From contig JAAONU010000004.1 of assembly GCA_012932295.1 (NCBI GenBank), positions 7,821,030 to 7,885,029 of the forward strand: a DNA stretch of 64,000 nt, given 5' to 3'. The notes beneath the pieces were generated by a model, which saw only the letters and a program-made list of their open reading frames with translations, searched no databases and had not been told where the DNA came from. Origin of the DNA: Cyclina sinensis. Its lineage: Eukaryota > Mollusca > Bivalvia > Venerida > Veneridae. Shown one piece after another: positions 47,011-60,179 of this stretch. Made by a program: the position numbers and the translations under genes. Positions within the stretch are counted from its first letter, which is position 1. Each line of letters opens with the position of its first letter.

Positions 47011-48516
47011 TATGTATAAAAAAATTTTTGTTGTTCTGTAAGCTTGATATCCTTGCCAAAATTAAAGATTAAATTTCAAAATTGTTTTATTGTCTGTTTT
47101 ATATAAATATATCAATAGTATATTATATATAAATTGTAAATAATTTATTACATTAATTAAAAATGAAAAATTAACAAAGGTTTACCAGATCAGGTTTTAA
47201 CTTTTACTACTGGAGTATTATCAGTACAGATGGCTTTTTGCCCCCAATGAATTATATATGAGGCAATCAGTGAAGCGGTGAATGTTTGAAAGGCGTCTAT
47301 TGTGGAAAAATTTCGTCTCTTACATTATTCAAAGAAGATTGTCTGGTTTGTATGGATTCAACACAACGTATTTAATTTTTGATAAGCAGTGTAGGCTATA
47401 CAAACAAAAACTGGGAAAGGCTAGATGTGAAAATAGAGTTGTTTAAGATGATTTAAATGTTGAAGTTTATGTGGGCGTCAGATGGCAAAGGTGCGAAGTG
47501 TTGAGTTCTTCGCCGCTGTTATTCCAGCTGGCGGAATTGACCTTGACCGCTAGAGCTGGCCTGTAACCGTCTAGATCTTAGAGTAATCGATAAAATTCTA
47601 TAGCAGAGCAGCTGTAAATTTTCCATTGAGTGTTGCCATATCAACTTTAGATCATTGATGTTATTGGAAATCATTTTATTGTTAGTCAGGTGTAAATATT
47701 CTAAAACTGTTTTCCAATATGTTGATTTTTAATTTCACTTCTGCAGTCTGAAAAATAATGATGAACAAAACTATTTTTAAATTCCATTTACTATGTGAAT
47801 TTCAAATTTCAATGAGGGTCGCAAACCAAACTAGTTTGGCCTTATGCAGCTGATAAGAAACGGATGTACAATGTAGCTATACACTATATACACGAATAAT
47901 TAAATTTAGTCTACATGGTCACTTGAATGCAGTTTATAAATTAATGATTATATGGATCTGAATATCAGGTAAGTGGTACTTTTTCTTAATAATTCAAATC
48001 GTTATCGATCATTTTGTAAAAAGAAAAATCCAACTTTCGGCGTTTCACTTTAGGAAGGTTGTTTTTCGCATGTTTAACATTCACCTGACATTTTATTCGA
48101 TACATTTGCTACGGTCACTACACTGCACAAGTATGTCAAGTGAAAAATATCTGTATCTCGTTACTGTCGCATCCTGTGATAACATGGACACAAAACATGC
48201 GTGTGAATGAAAAATAATATCTCTACCTGTCTACATAATATTATCTACCTGTTATACGTTAATACTATAAGAATACAGTGGCCGTTTTTGTTTTATTCAC
48301 ATATACATGTGTATATTTATTTCGAATCCTAGTTGTCGTGCCTGTGACGTATTGTTCAAACATCAGTATCAAGCTAAGTGCAATAAGGTTTTACATGAAA
48401 GGAAGTAATTACACGTATTAATTTTGCATAGAGAAATGTCAAGTGAAGGAGCAGTTATCAGGGGTGGACTTCCGGACTCTATAATCGGAGATCGCTCGCT
48501 GGACGAGAATCTCCAC
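47011..48516. other. Intergenic, no gene seen
   Basis: AT-rich, without coding frames, tandem repeats or recognisable element ends. Confidence 0.5.
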
Positions 48517-50292
48517 CTAGCAAAAATCATTTAAATGTGACTGGTAGGAAGTAGCAGTGAGCAGAAGATAATAAATGTGAAGTAAGCGGCTGGTAAGTAG
48601 CAGCAACAATAGGTAAAACGTGAAGTTGACAGAAGCAGTAAAAAGCAGAAGGTAAAACGCGAACTTGACAGAAAAGCAGGAGGTAGCACTAGCAGTAGGT
48701 AAAACGTGGAGTTGACAAATGCAGTAGATAGTAGATGGTAAAACGTGAAGTTGACAAAAGCAGTAGATAGCAGTAGCTAAAACGTGAAGTTGACAGAAGG
48801 AGTAGGCAGCAGTAAGTAAAACGTGAAGCTTACAGATGCAGTAGATAGCAGTAGGTAAAACGTGAAGTTGACAGAAGGAGTAGGTAGCAGTAAGTAAAGC
48901 GTGAAGCTTACAGATGCAGTATATAGCAGTAGGTAAAACATGAAGTTGACAAAACAGTAGATAGCAGTAGCAGTATGTTAATCGTGAAGTTGAAAAAAGC
49001 AGAAGGTAGGAGTAACAGTAGGTAAAATGTGAAGTTGACAAAACAGTAGATTGCAGTAGCAGTATGTTAATCGTGCAGTTGAAAAAAGCAGAAGGTAGGA
49101 GTAGCAGTAGGTAAAATGTGAAGTTGACAAAAGCAGTAAAAGCAGTAAGTAAAACATGAAGTTGACAAAAGCAGTAAATAGCAGTAGGTAAAACATGAAG
49201 TTGACAAAAGCAATATATAGCCGTAGGTAAAACGTGAAGTTGACAGAAACAGTAGACTGCAGTAGGTAAAATGTGAAGTTGACAAAACAGTATATTGCAG
49301 TAGGTAAAATGTGAAGTTGACAAAAGCAGTAGGTAGGAGTAGCAGTAGGTCAAACGTGAAGTTAACAAAAGCAGTAAATAGCAGTAGGTAAACGTTGACA
49401 AAAGCAGTAGACAGCAGTAACAGTATGTAAAACGTGAAGTTTGCAGTAGCAGTAGAAAAAATTAAATGGAAATTTAGCAGGTGGTATGTAGGAGCAGCTA
49501 AAACGTGAAGTTGACAGTACCAATAGAGAGTAGTAGCAGTAGGTAAAACGTGAAGTTGACAGTTCCAGTAGATAGCAGTCGCTGTAGGTAAAACGTGAAG
49601 TTGACAATACCAGTAGATAGCAGTAGCTGTAGGTAAATCGTGAAGGTGGTTGTACCAGTAGATAGCAGTAGCTGTAGGTAAATCGTGAAGGTGGTTGTAC
49701 CAGTAGATAGTAGTAGCTGTAGGTAAAACGTGAAGTTGACAGTACCAATAGAGAGTAGTAGCAGTAGGTAAAACGTGAAGTTGACAGTACCAATAGAGAG
49801 TAGTAGCAGTAGGTAAAACGTGAAGTTGACAGTACCAATAGAGAGTAGTAGCTGAAGGTAAAACGTGAAGTTGACAGTACCAATAGAGAGTAGTAGCTGT
49901 AGGTAAAACGTGAAGTTGACAGTACCAATAGAGAGTAGTAGCAGTAGGTCAAACGTGAAGTTGACAGTACCAATAGAGAGTAGTAGCAGTAGGTCAAACG
50001 TGAATTTAACAAAAGCAGTAAATAGCAGTAGGTAAACGTTGACAAAAGCAGTAGACAGCAGTAACAGTATGTAAAACGTGAAGTTTGCAGTAGCAGTAGA
50101 AAAAATTAAATGGAAAGTTAGCAGGTGGTATGTAGGAGCAGCTAAAACGTGAAGTTGACAGTACCAGTAGATAGCAGTAGCTGTAGGTAAAACGTGAAGT
50201 TGACAATACCAGTAGATAGTAGTAGCAGTAGGTAAAACTTGAAGTTGGCTGTAGGAGTAGATAGCAGCAACAACTGCTTCTGTCATCTTCAT
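48517..50292. repeat. 45-bp minisatellite with ~644-bp higher-order repeat
   Basis: The unit is gtaggtaaaacgtgaagttg + acagtaccaatagagagtagtagca; the period is exactly 45 over 49741-49980. Units left of 49350 are more variable (45-60 bases). A block from about 49351 (caaacgtgaagttaac, aaattaaatggaaatttagc) recurs at about 49995 with few changes, giving a higher-order step of 644 bases. All minus-strand long frames here arise from the period-of-three repeat. Confidence 0.95.
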
Positions 50293-51486
50293 GTTTTGTA
50301 CTATCTTTTGCTACCGCTCAATTCCTACACATTTAAATATGCTTTTGAATGAATCATTAACCGGTGACAATGTATCTGTCAATAATTCTAAGTACCGAAG
50401 GTAACTAATCTTTGTGTACAGCGATTATTTAGTGTGTATTTGCCTTTGGGCCACACCAAAAAGACTCGGATTTATTGCTCCTCTTAAATGCTAGTGATAA
50501 AATAAAGAAAGTACCCGCTGGCATGTCAGCCAAAAGTCACTAATTGTAATTAGCTGTGTGCAAAATTCGGTTCTAACAAAGGGTCCTTTTCGCATTTTAA
50601 GGTAATTTTCGTTTATTTGATGACATTTCTTTCATCTTGATTTACATTTTCTAGATAAAAGTAACAACTAGAAAGCTTAAATGGTAGTACCACCGCATTT
50701 ATATGAAAAATGGAGCTTGAAGTAAAGTTCACTCAAAAAGGATTTCACAAATTATGTAACTTAAAGATTAATTTACTTCTAATAATAACATCTGTACAAC
50801 ACTACTTCAAACGCTTACATATGGTTAGGGATAATAATAGCACCCTTAAAGAATGAGTTATGATCCTGTAGACAATGACAGACAAAAATCTATGATGCTT
50901 GATGACATGCCAACTTCCAGATATTACACTACAACCTCTTTCAACTTTCATGATCTTAAAATATGCATAGTTCTTTGTGTAAATTGCTTCATGCTATCGC
51001 GTAATCGCCAATTTGTGTTGTTCGGTACATCTCTATCTTTCATCATTTGATCTTTCATTTTCCAAATTTATTTTTAAAAACGACATTTGTCATTAAAACG
51101 TATTTTTTTAGAAGACAGTTACTAATAATTCAAAAAATGTATAATATCCGGGCACAAAATAAATCAAAAATTGTACCATTCAAACACAAATAAGTACGGG
51201 GAGCATAGATAGAATTTTACAACCACATATTATTCTATAGGCGACGCTACCTCGGCAAAGTCCGTATATACTCGAAAACATCCGTCTAGAAATCTTTTCG
51301 CAGTGCATTCCCTAAACAATAAAGCAACATTTCTGTCGTGAATGTGGTTATTTGCCCCTTAATTGCTAATTCAATCAACTGGGATCTTCCTCCTGAATTT
51401 ATATGCAGCCTGTATGTGCTCTTTACTATAATTAAGAGAAAGAGTACGAGTTCTTTAAAATGTTCAAACTACTGCTGCAGATATTA
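50293..51486. other. Intergenic, no gene seen
   Basis: AT-rich. A 65-codon open frame at 50853-51050 has no recognisable motif and is not called. Confidence 0.5.
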
Positions 51487-51742
51487 CAACCATAACTGTT
51501 TAGTTCTGAACATGTGCTTCAGCCTGCCTTCTTTATGTTGTCATGGGATGACTGCATGCTTTTCAGTAGAAATCAAAAACAAGGGACTTATTTGATAACA
51601 AGAACAGGACTTAACAACCATAACTGTTTAGTTCTGAACATGTGCTTCAGCCTGCCTTCTTTATGTTGTCATGGGATGACTGCATGCTTTTCAGTAGAAA
51701 TCAAAAACAAGGGACTTATTTGATAACAAGAACAGGACTTAA
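51487..51742. repeat. Perfect 128-bp tandem duplication
   Basis: The sequence starting caaccataactgtttagttc and ending acaggacttaa occurs twice, back to back, with no difference seen by eye (landmark cataactg at 51491 and 51619). Perfect identity in drifting intergenic DNA implies a very recent event, or an assembly artefact. Confidence 0.9.
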
Positions 51743-52363
51743 CAAATCAAGATAAAGATATAAACCTGTCACAACATTAGAAATATGGAAAGAGAACGTG
51801 ATCTAAGACAAGAGTTGAAAACTATTTTATCAATTTGATTATTTACATTTACAGTGGTATTTAAGCTCCCCTACTATAAGTGGGACCTAATATTATTTTA
51901 AGTCCGCATGAAGCATTAAGGATATTTTATGAAGCGCAAATCAAAACATTGCAGTGATTAGAAACTTCGTATCGCGATTCAAAAGGAATTTCGTGTCACT
52001 GTTTTCCTGTTTCGATTAGATTAAACGAGTCACTTTTAATACCGAAATCGAACTTGAAGGGTTGTGAAAATTGTCACTTATATATTAAATAAAAAGATAG
52101 GATTATCTTAAAGAGAAAGATTATGGTGTTAACAAAACATGTTGCTAAACTTGATGGGTAATCTGACTACCATTGTTGCAAACAGTTAAGCTTAATTATC
52201 ACCATACCAACAGAGAAAATAGCGATAAAAGCAGAGGAATCCAAATGGAAGGACCAGTGTAATATCAGAGAATATTCAGGGTAGATAATCCACCAATGTT
52301 CCCCAGTAAGGAGCTTGGCTAATTTATTTGTGGGAGGTGCTAAATTCGATGTAATTAAGTTAA

Positions 52364-52394
<31 letters not shown>

Positions 52395-55300
52395 TTAAAT
52401 TTGTTTTGTATTACAGGGCTGTACAAATTATATAGTCCGACGCTGGGGACCATTTTTCTCGGACAACTGACTGTAAACAAAATTTTTGCCCTGGACAACT
52501 CTCATTTTGACAGTCAGAAATATAGGTTAACTGTCCAAAAACACAGCCCACTCTAATAAACAGTATGATGCAGTCGATTTCTAGCTATATTGAAATTAAT
52601 TCTGACATTCCATAAGCACCATCTAAATGAAAATATCTCGGATAGTCCGTTTGTCACCTGTTTTCGCGACCCCGTCTTATTTTAGTTTTTATTTAGAGAA
52701 AACTGCGTCTTGGAGACACAGCAATCTTACAAAATTTAATTTATTACTAAGATGAATGGTCAAGATTTGATAATTTGTAAAAGTCATTTTCCTTTGTCAT
52801 TGAGAAAGTTTCTTTTTCTCTTGAAAATAGCTGTCATTCATTGCCGTCAAAAGAGGTACTCAGTTCAACTTCAACTTATTACTGGCAAAAGTTAATACTG
52901 TCTATACTAGGGAGTTTCTGTTGAAAGATTTCATAAGACCATAAAGGTTTCCTTCCTTCTAAATACATGTATATGCATATTTTTTGTTTCTGTTTTTTTA
53001 ATATGATAACAGAAAAAACTATTTATAATGCTCACTAAAACGTTGATTTGGGGACAACTCTGTTTTGCCATGGTCAGTTGTCCCAAAATCATACTCAGAA
53101 AAATTTGTTATAAGTAAAAATCAAATTTTCGTCTGGACACCAGCAATTATTTAACTATAGAACACCAGTTATGTTTAGTAAGGTTATCACCTGAAATCTA
53201 AAAACGAAATTTCGAAACAGAAACCCTTTTTTATTGTGACTGACTTTTTTATGGCCGGAAAAGAGTAAGCTAAGTACTAGAGTAAAATATTAACAGAAAT
53301 CAGAATTCCCATATATAGTTTCACGCGATTGAATCTTGCATTAATAACTACATGTACATACCTTCCTCTCACGCACTGATTGTTTCTGAAAATAACCGAG
53401 CGTAACCGGATACTATAACTGCATCGTACTGAGGGATAAGCTTGGGCATACCAGAGTGGGGTCACATTTTCTGCCCTAATAATTCAAATCATAAATATTG
53501 TTAATCTTCATAAATGTTGAACTTCACTTTGTATAACATAATTGGTTGTAGAGCTTTCATGAATATCCAACACTTCAAAGTTCAAGAGGACAGGATGTAA
53601 TGAAAAGAAAAACATTTTGGCAAATAAAGGTTACGTCCAATAATTGTCACGAAGCAATAAGCACATGAAAGCTATTGCAGTAAAAAAAATCATCTTATGA
53701 AAAAGACGTCGGACTGCACGCTGTACGCATGAATTTGTAACTTTTGTGGTAAAAAATGAAAGATAGGAAAGATTCGTCTATACCTATAGATGGGTTTAAA
53801 AAGCAGCAAGCACCAAGAAGTCATTATAAGAGATAACTACAAACAACAAGAAATACTGTTAATATTTGAATTGTGGAAATTTGCATGTCAAGAATGATGC
53901 ATTTTTTTGTCTTTGATTGTACTCCATACTTAACAGAATCTCTAGTTGTGCATCACATAGTAAAATTCAGGTATATGAAGTTTGCTCGCCAGTGCAGATA
54001 ATGCTTACTGGAAACGTTTGCGATCGCCTTATGTCTAGTTAGAAGCCTGAAATCAGCATTCCCCCAATGTTTTTGTATAAAAGTAAAGTAGATTGATTAA
54101 AAAATATCTTCACTTTTAAAAAATGTCAGAGCAAAAAGCGAAACCAGTACAAATAACAGAATTATGAGAAAATGATACTAAAAATATTCCCGCCTATATA
54201 ATTTGAGGATTATGAAAAAAACAACATATATAATATGTTTCGATCGCCCCATCTTTTCCCCATAGGAAATCCAACTTCTTATCAATTTGGTGACGTCATA
54301 GGCAAATTATTTTCAACGAGGTTTGTTTCACATTAATCAAATATTATTCATACTATTGCGAAATAGCCAGTTAAAGACATCTGCAGTTCGGTTATAATCG
54401 GTTATTTTAGGGTATTTCCCTTTAACGACTTTCCTAAGAAAATATCGGTTTCTTGAGGATGTTAACAAATGAATTGCAGTTGTTTTGTGACAGTTGAAAA
54501 GACATATTTAGCAACATAATCTGTGGACCTGTACCATGAGGTCATTTTGTACTTAACAAGTAGTCTAGATTTCACATATAAAGCAATCGTCTGAATATTT
54601 CTGTTAGTTCTTATCAGAAATAAGTCTAGTTAAGTCTATTTTTCGGATAAGACATTTCTTCACAATTTGTTAATGTTATAAAGTAAGCCACACATGAGTA
54701 ACTAATTAGTTCATGTATCGCCAGTAACCTTCTGACAATATAACTATTTATAGGAATAGAGTTATTGCGTCCTTTCTACAACAACTTAGTAATAATAAAT
54801 CTTCTATGTTTCTATCCGCATGTTGAAGATTTTGTGTATAAGAAATATGTAGATGAGTTTCTATATGATCTGAGAAATTGTCTTTATGAATGGCTCTTGA
54901 CACCCACTTAGACGATATACTTCATGTTCATGTGTACTTGTGAAAAGTGTTTGTAAAACGGAAACAATACATTAGTTATTTATATACATTCAAGAGGACA
55001 CGTATTGATCAGGCTGACTCACAAACAGCTGTGTCGTGGCTTGCCAGGGGAATACATATCAGTCTAAAAGTTTAACAAAAGGGCCATTTAATCGATCCAT
55101 TTACTTGACAAGTGAAGACGTACATTGTTCAACAAACAAATGAATCCCAGCTTTTTTGCAATGTGGGCTTCCAAACATCAATAAACGAAACGCATGTATT
55201 GAAATTTCATGAACAAAATGTTAATTGAAAAATCACACTATCTCCATAAACTCATGCACGTACGTGCGAACACAGGCGCGTGCACCTAAAAGCACGCACG

Positions 55301-55680
55301 CACTCACACACGGAAATAAACATATGATTCAACAGACAGTTTAATTGCTGAGTCATCAGAAAGGTTTTATATTTGGAATTAAATGTTAATAGTTCAAACT
55401 GACCATATGTTAACATGGGTGCTGTTCCATACAGTCACAGCGTGATAAGAACCAATTCTTTTCTTGTTATTTTTTTTTTACTGAATATCATTGTTTATGG
55501 TTCATAATCAGAAGTTTTAGAAAACGTATTAACATCTTGGAAGTATTCAGTGGTGTTTGACGCATTTGTATATCATAATTGCTGTATGATACTTTACATG
55601 TTATCAGAAATGAGTCAATTAAGTTTCACAAAACAATTCAGTGGAATACGATTTACCATATAATGTTCAAATGTGTCAAT
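51743..55680. other. Long intergenic region without genes
   Basis: AT-rich throughout. Minor items: an A tract at about 52371-52394; a possible short inverted-ended unit at 52416-52548 (GGGCTGT at one end, ACAGCCC at the other); and an alternating gcacgcacgcactcacac stretch at about 55291. None supports a gene. Confidence 0.5.
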
Positions 55681-55780
55681 TTACCTCGCGAGTTTAAAAT
55701 CCTCGCGAGGGTTGAACTTCAATTTCGCTTATCTCTCAAGGACTAATTCATCGAGGATCATTTAGATGAAGGTGATTTTT

Positions 55781-57512
55781 AGCTCCGATTTTTTTTTCGA
55801 AGAAAAAATCGAGTTATTGCTATAGTCATGGTGTCGTTGCCGTTGCCGTTCCCGTCCGAAAACATGATCATAATTATTTTATTCCTTAATGGATTGTCTT
55901 CATACGTGGACATAACAACTCTTGGGACAAGACCTTTAAGTAGACCTGACTAAACTTGACGTTGACTCATAAATGACCTTCACCTTCAAGGTCAAAATAT
56001 TGAATTTTGCTAAGATTGGCCATAACTTAATTATTATTGATAGGTGGATTGTCTTCATGCTTGGACACAACATCCCTTTGGACAAGACCTTCAAGAAGAC
56101 CAGACTAAACTTGACCTTGACACATAAATGACCTTCACCTGTAAGGTCAAAATATTAATTTTTGCTAAGATTGGCCATAACTTCATTATTATTGGGTGGA
56201 TTGTCTTCATGCGTGGACATAACAACCCTTTGAACAAGACCATGAAGAGACCAGACTAAACTTGACCTTGAATCACAAATGACCTTCGTCGTCAAGGTCA
56301 AATTATTGAATTTTGCTAAAATTGGCCATAACTTTATTATTAAAAGGTGGATTGTCTTCATACTTGGACACAACAACCCTTTGGACAAGATCTTCAAGCG
56401 GACCAGACTGAACTTGACCTTGACTCGTTAATGGCCTTCACCTTCAATGTCAAATTATTGAATTTTGCTAAAATGGGCCATAATTTTGTTGTTATTGTTG
56501 GACTTGATTTATACTTGGACAAAACAACACTTCTGACAAAACCGACATGTTTAATAACTCAAATATGACCATGACCTAGAATGACCTTGACCGTCAAGGT
56601 CAGATGATTGAATTTTGTTTAAAAATTATAACATGCTCATTTATTTATGGATTTGATTCATATTTGGACAATACAACACTTATGACAAATCCAACATTAT
56701 GATTCTTTCAAGTTTGACCTTGACCTTAAAATGACCTTGAAAGTCAATGTCAAGTTATTGAATTGTGCTTAAATTTGCCATATCATGACCTTAACCTTAA
56801 TTTGACCTTGACAGTCAATGTCAAATTATTGTTATAATTTTATCAATTTACAGATTTAATTCATACTTCGACAAAACAGCATTTATGACAAAACTGACAG
56901 GTTGAATAATACGAGTATGACCTTGACCTTAAAATGACCTGGACCTTCAAGGACAAGTTATTTTATTTGGATTTGATTCATACTTGGACTAAAAGACACA
57001 TTAAGACAAAACCTACATGTTAAATTATTCAGGTAAGACATTGGAATTAAAATGACCTTGACTGTCAAGGTCAAATTATTGAATTTTGCTAAAATAGCCA
57101 AACTTTTTTATTTCTGGATGGATTGATCTATACTCGGACAAAACAACACTGAGGATAAAACAAACGTGTTGACCAATTCAAGTATTACCTTGACCTTTAA
57201 ATGATCTTGACATTGCTTAACTTCTCTATATATTTGTTATTAATGGAGTTTCTTCATGCTTGCACATAACTACCTATTAGACAATACCTCCAAAGAAGGT
57301 TAAACTGAACTTGACCTTGACATTTAAGGTCAAATTTCTGGATGTTGCTAAAATGTGGCCGGAACTATATAATGTATTGATGAATTTGAAAATTAAATTT
57401 CCAAATGATGTTTCATTTGAAATCCCTTCACCACAGTGTGCTTCCTCTGATGCGTTTGCCTTTAGAAATAGACAAAAGTCGAGCGTGGCCCCCGCTTGTG
57501 GTGGCTCTTGTT
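55781..57512 (+). mobile_element. Hairpin-ended element with ~152-bp AGGTCA repeats, type 1, second copy
   Basis: Same family as 19720-22123. The left hairpin is agctccgatttttt/gaagaaaaaatcgag, then the shared ttgctatagtcatggtgtcg and cgttgccgttcccgtc segments, about nine diverged repeat units with tgaccttgac and caaggtca, and the right end gtggtggctcttgtt. The flanks ggtgatttt and aaatgatcacc suggest insertion again into a TTTT/AAA context. It is about 0.7 kb shorter than the first copy because of fewer units. Confidence 0.75.
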
Positions 57513-59360
57513 AAATGATCACCGGTAATGGTAAATAGCAGAATTTTTCAGGTAATGACAACAATTGAAATTAATTTGTCTCAGTGCAGAAAAGGCGATG
57601 GCGACATTTTACCGGTTTAATTTTCGCCTATATTTCCTCGGGAGGATTTAACACAAGACATGCGACATTTTATTTCGAGTCTCGCGAGGAATAAAGTGAC
57701 ACATGCGAAAATTTAAATGTTAAAATTCTCTGTTATGATAATGTATCTGTTATCTTGATAGAGCGAGACAAGAGATTTTTTAAAATCTCGCCTGTCAAAC
57801 ATTTTACTTGACCCGAACGGGATTCTATTGTGGAAGGTGTTCATATCGGTTTTTGTAAAATAAGTTTTACCGCTCTTTCTTATAATTTTAGTAAGACCAG
57901 TTTTCATACTTCTTCCACAAATAGTACAAACATTAATCAAATGAAGTCTGTATGACGTATTGAACTTTTTTTCATGTTATATGTAAGATAATGAGTGATT
58001 CTTTGTATTTACGTCATTTCATTGTTTAAATTTGGACAAGCTTGATGCCATGAGGGTCCTATATCGCCCATCTGAGTTCCACTAAACTAACTGAAAACTT
58101 CATGGTTGGATATGATTAGAAATTTTAGTCGGGTTGCATAGATAATTATTCCATTCCTTGAAGACTGTGTAGAAAATCATTACCCCTAGGAAGTTAGTTT
58201 TCCACTGATCTCGGCTGCTGACTTAAGTTTTTGGACCCTATGTTTCCCAGTTTCAGAAACATTATTAGAATCATTCTGGCCAAGTTTTTATGAAGATTAG
58301 GCCAAGAAGTGTGACCTTTATAGTATTAACAAGATTTTTCACTGATTATCACTGGTGTGGTGATCTGTTGTTTTTTAAACCAACATGACCTCGTTTCAAA
58401 CTCATCAAAGAAATCAAAACAAACAGCCCGAGCGTGTTTCATGAAGATTGTGTCAAAATTTGACCTTAAGAATGTTAACAGGATAATTACACTGAATAGA
58501 TCTACTTATGAATTGTAACTAGTTAGCATTTTCAAAGGCTGTATGTGACATTCTTTCAAAGACGGTGTGATTGCATTTATTTACCTAGATCTATACCTAT
58601 ACCAAAATTTCCTTCCGATCAAAAACTGACCACCACGTTCCCCAAGACTGCATCGGGAGTACATTCGAAAACATAGATCTACTAGACATAGCTATGCCCC
58701 CATCTGTGAAAAAATAAGTTTTAAACTTCGTTAAAATTGGTTCATGTATAGATCTAGTTTTATTTTTTATTTTGTTTGATGCAGAAGATTGGTTTCGTTT
58801 TTAAGTTAAAAGATTATCGCCCATACAAGCGGAGAAGGGATTTGACCTCGAAACTGGTCATTTTCTTAGATTCTGTTTTTAGAACCGGACAGGAAATGAA
58901 AATGGCTGTGTGCATAGAAAACTAATCTTTACAGCATATAGGATCAAGATATTTTGTCAAACCACAAAAAAAACAGCAGTTGCTCCAGCTAAAAGAAAGA
59001 TCAATTAAAAGATTATGTTACAAAATTTGAATGTCCCCGCGATGTTAACAAGTGAGCATAGAATCTCGTGACGTCTACTACGTCATATCAAACTCCACAC
59101 AGCGCGCGCTTACTTCCCTTTCATGCTTTCAGTACAGTAATCACTGCCGACAGGCATGCCACTTGATGATGGTCGAAAATAAATAAACAAAATGTTAAAC
59201 CTTTTTCAAGTTACTTTTTTTAAATTTCATTATACCCAAGCATGTTAAATCGAGGCAATTCCAATTGTTACTTAACAAAAAAGAGGAAAAAAATCTTTGA
59301 AAAATGTTCATAAAAATGTAATAGCTGAAATCCAGCTAAGGTTAGGCCTAACCCGTGTCT
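57513..59360. other. Intergenic with an old dispersed repeat
   Basis: Bases 57600-57960 share short blocks (cctcg.gagg, ctcgcctgtcaaac, cccgaacgggattc) with 35230-35440 in the same orientation, implying an old dispersed unit that the hairpin element entered. The remaining sequence to 59360 shows no gene; a tgacgtctactacgtcat stretch near 59069 resembles CRE half-sites. Confidence 0.4.
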
Positions 59361-59890
59361 CACCGTGTCCAATCGTTACAATTGGAAGGAGGATTTGTAA
59401 CGCATCCGCAGTCGTGTATTTCAGGGATTTAGGAAGGGGTGATGTAAATATTTTCCTCATTATTTCTTCATTTTTTCTGTCTGGTTTTTGTTTAATAGTC
59501 TAAGATGACCTTCAATCAATGTAGATTCTTGCTCCAAAACTGTTTTGTCTCAGAACTTTGCCATTTTCAAGATCATTCAGGAAAACCTAGCGTTAGAAAG
59601 AAAAACGCTTGATTTTAGCACGATGTTTTGAAGATTTCTTGACATAAACGTATCAAACAACTTTATATTTTGTTTGGTTTACAAGAATTTCAAAGTAAAA
59701 ATTGATTTAAATATAAACTTTATCCCTGCGTTTCCAATTAAATACTGATATAATCGTTTTTGCTAACGAAACACATGTAACGTAGGCGCAGTTATTTTTG
59801 TGACGCACGCGGAGCAAGGATTCAACAACTTTCAAGTACCTTTTCTCACCGTATTTGACCAAATAAAAAATAACTAGATATATTTATAAA
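59361..59890 (+). repeat. Single arm of a foldback element
   Basis: Runs from caccgtgtccaatcgttac to about ccgtatttgaccaaat. The same sequence makes up the arms of the inverted structure at 61468-62348. The 68-codon frame across its start is part of the repeat and not a gene. Confidence 0.85.
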
Positions 59891-60179
59891 GCGTTAAGAA
59901 ATATTCATATATCTGAGATTAATAGAAAGAATTTGCCAGTATGCAATGTATTTACTTTTAAAGCTAGAGAGGGTTTCCGCCTAATGAGACTGGAATGAGT
60001 TCCAGTTTTTAGTTCCAGAATATTCAAAACTTTTCCTAAAAAACTGTTCTTAGCTTTGGGACATGCAAGTTCAGTTTTGAGCCTATTGATCTGATATCCA
60101 TAGTGTGTATATTATACTTGTGGTAAGTATTGGGGACAGATATGTTAAATATAAAGTCAATCCTCCCATAACGTCACCT

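Noticed and set aside
48517..50292. Frames of 294, 227 and 264 codons on the minus strand
   Set aside because: Created by the 45-base tandem repeat; different frames overlap and all translate the same unit.
52416..52548. Possible short MITE with GGGCTGT/ACAGCCC ends
   Set aside because: Only seven terminal bases pair and no target duplication was seen, so it is not listed as a separate element.
59297..59503. 68-codon frame also found in the foldback arm at 62205-62387
   Set aside because: Conservation comes from the repeat itself; other arm copies contain indels.
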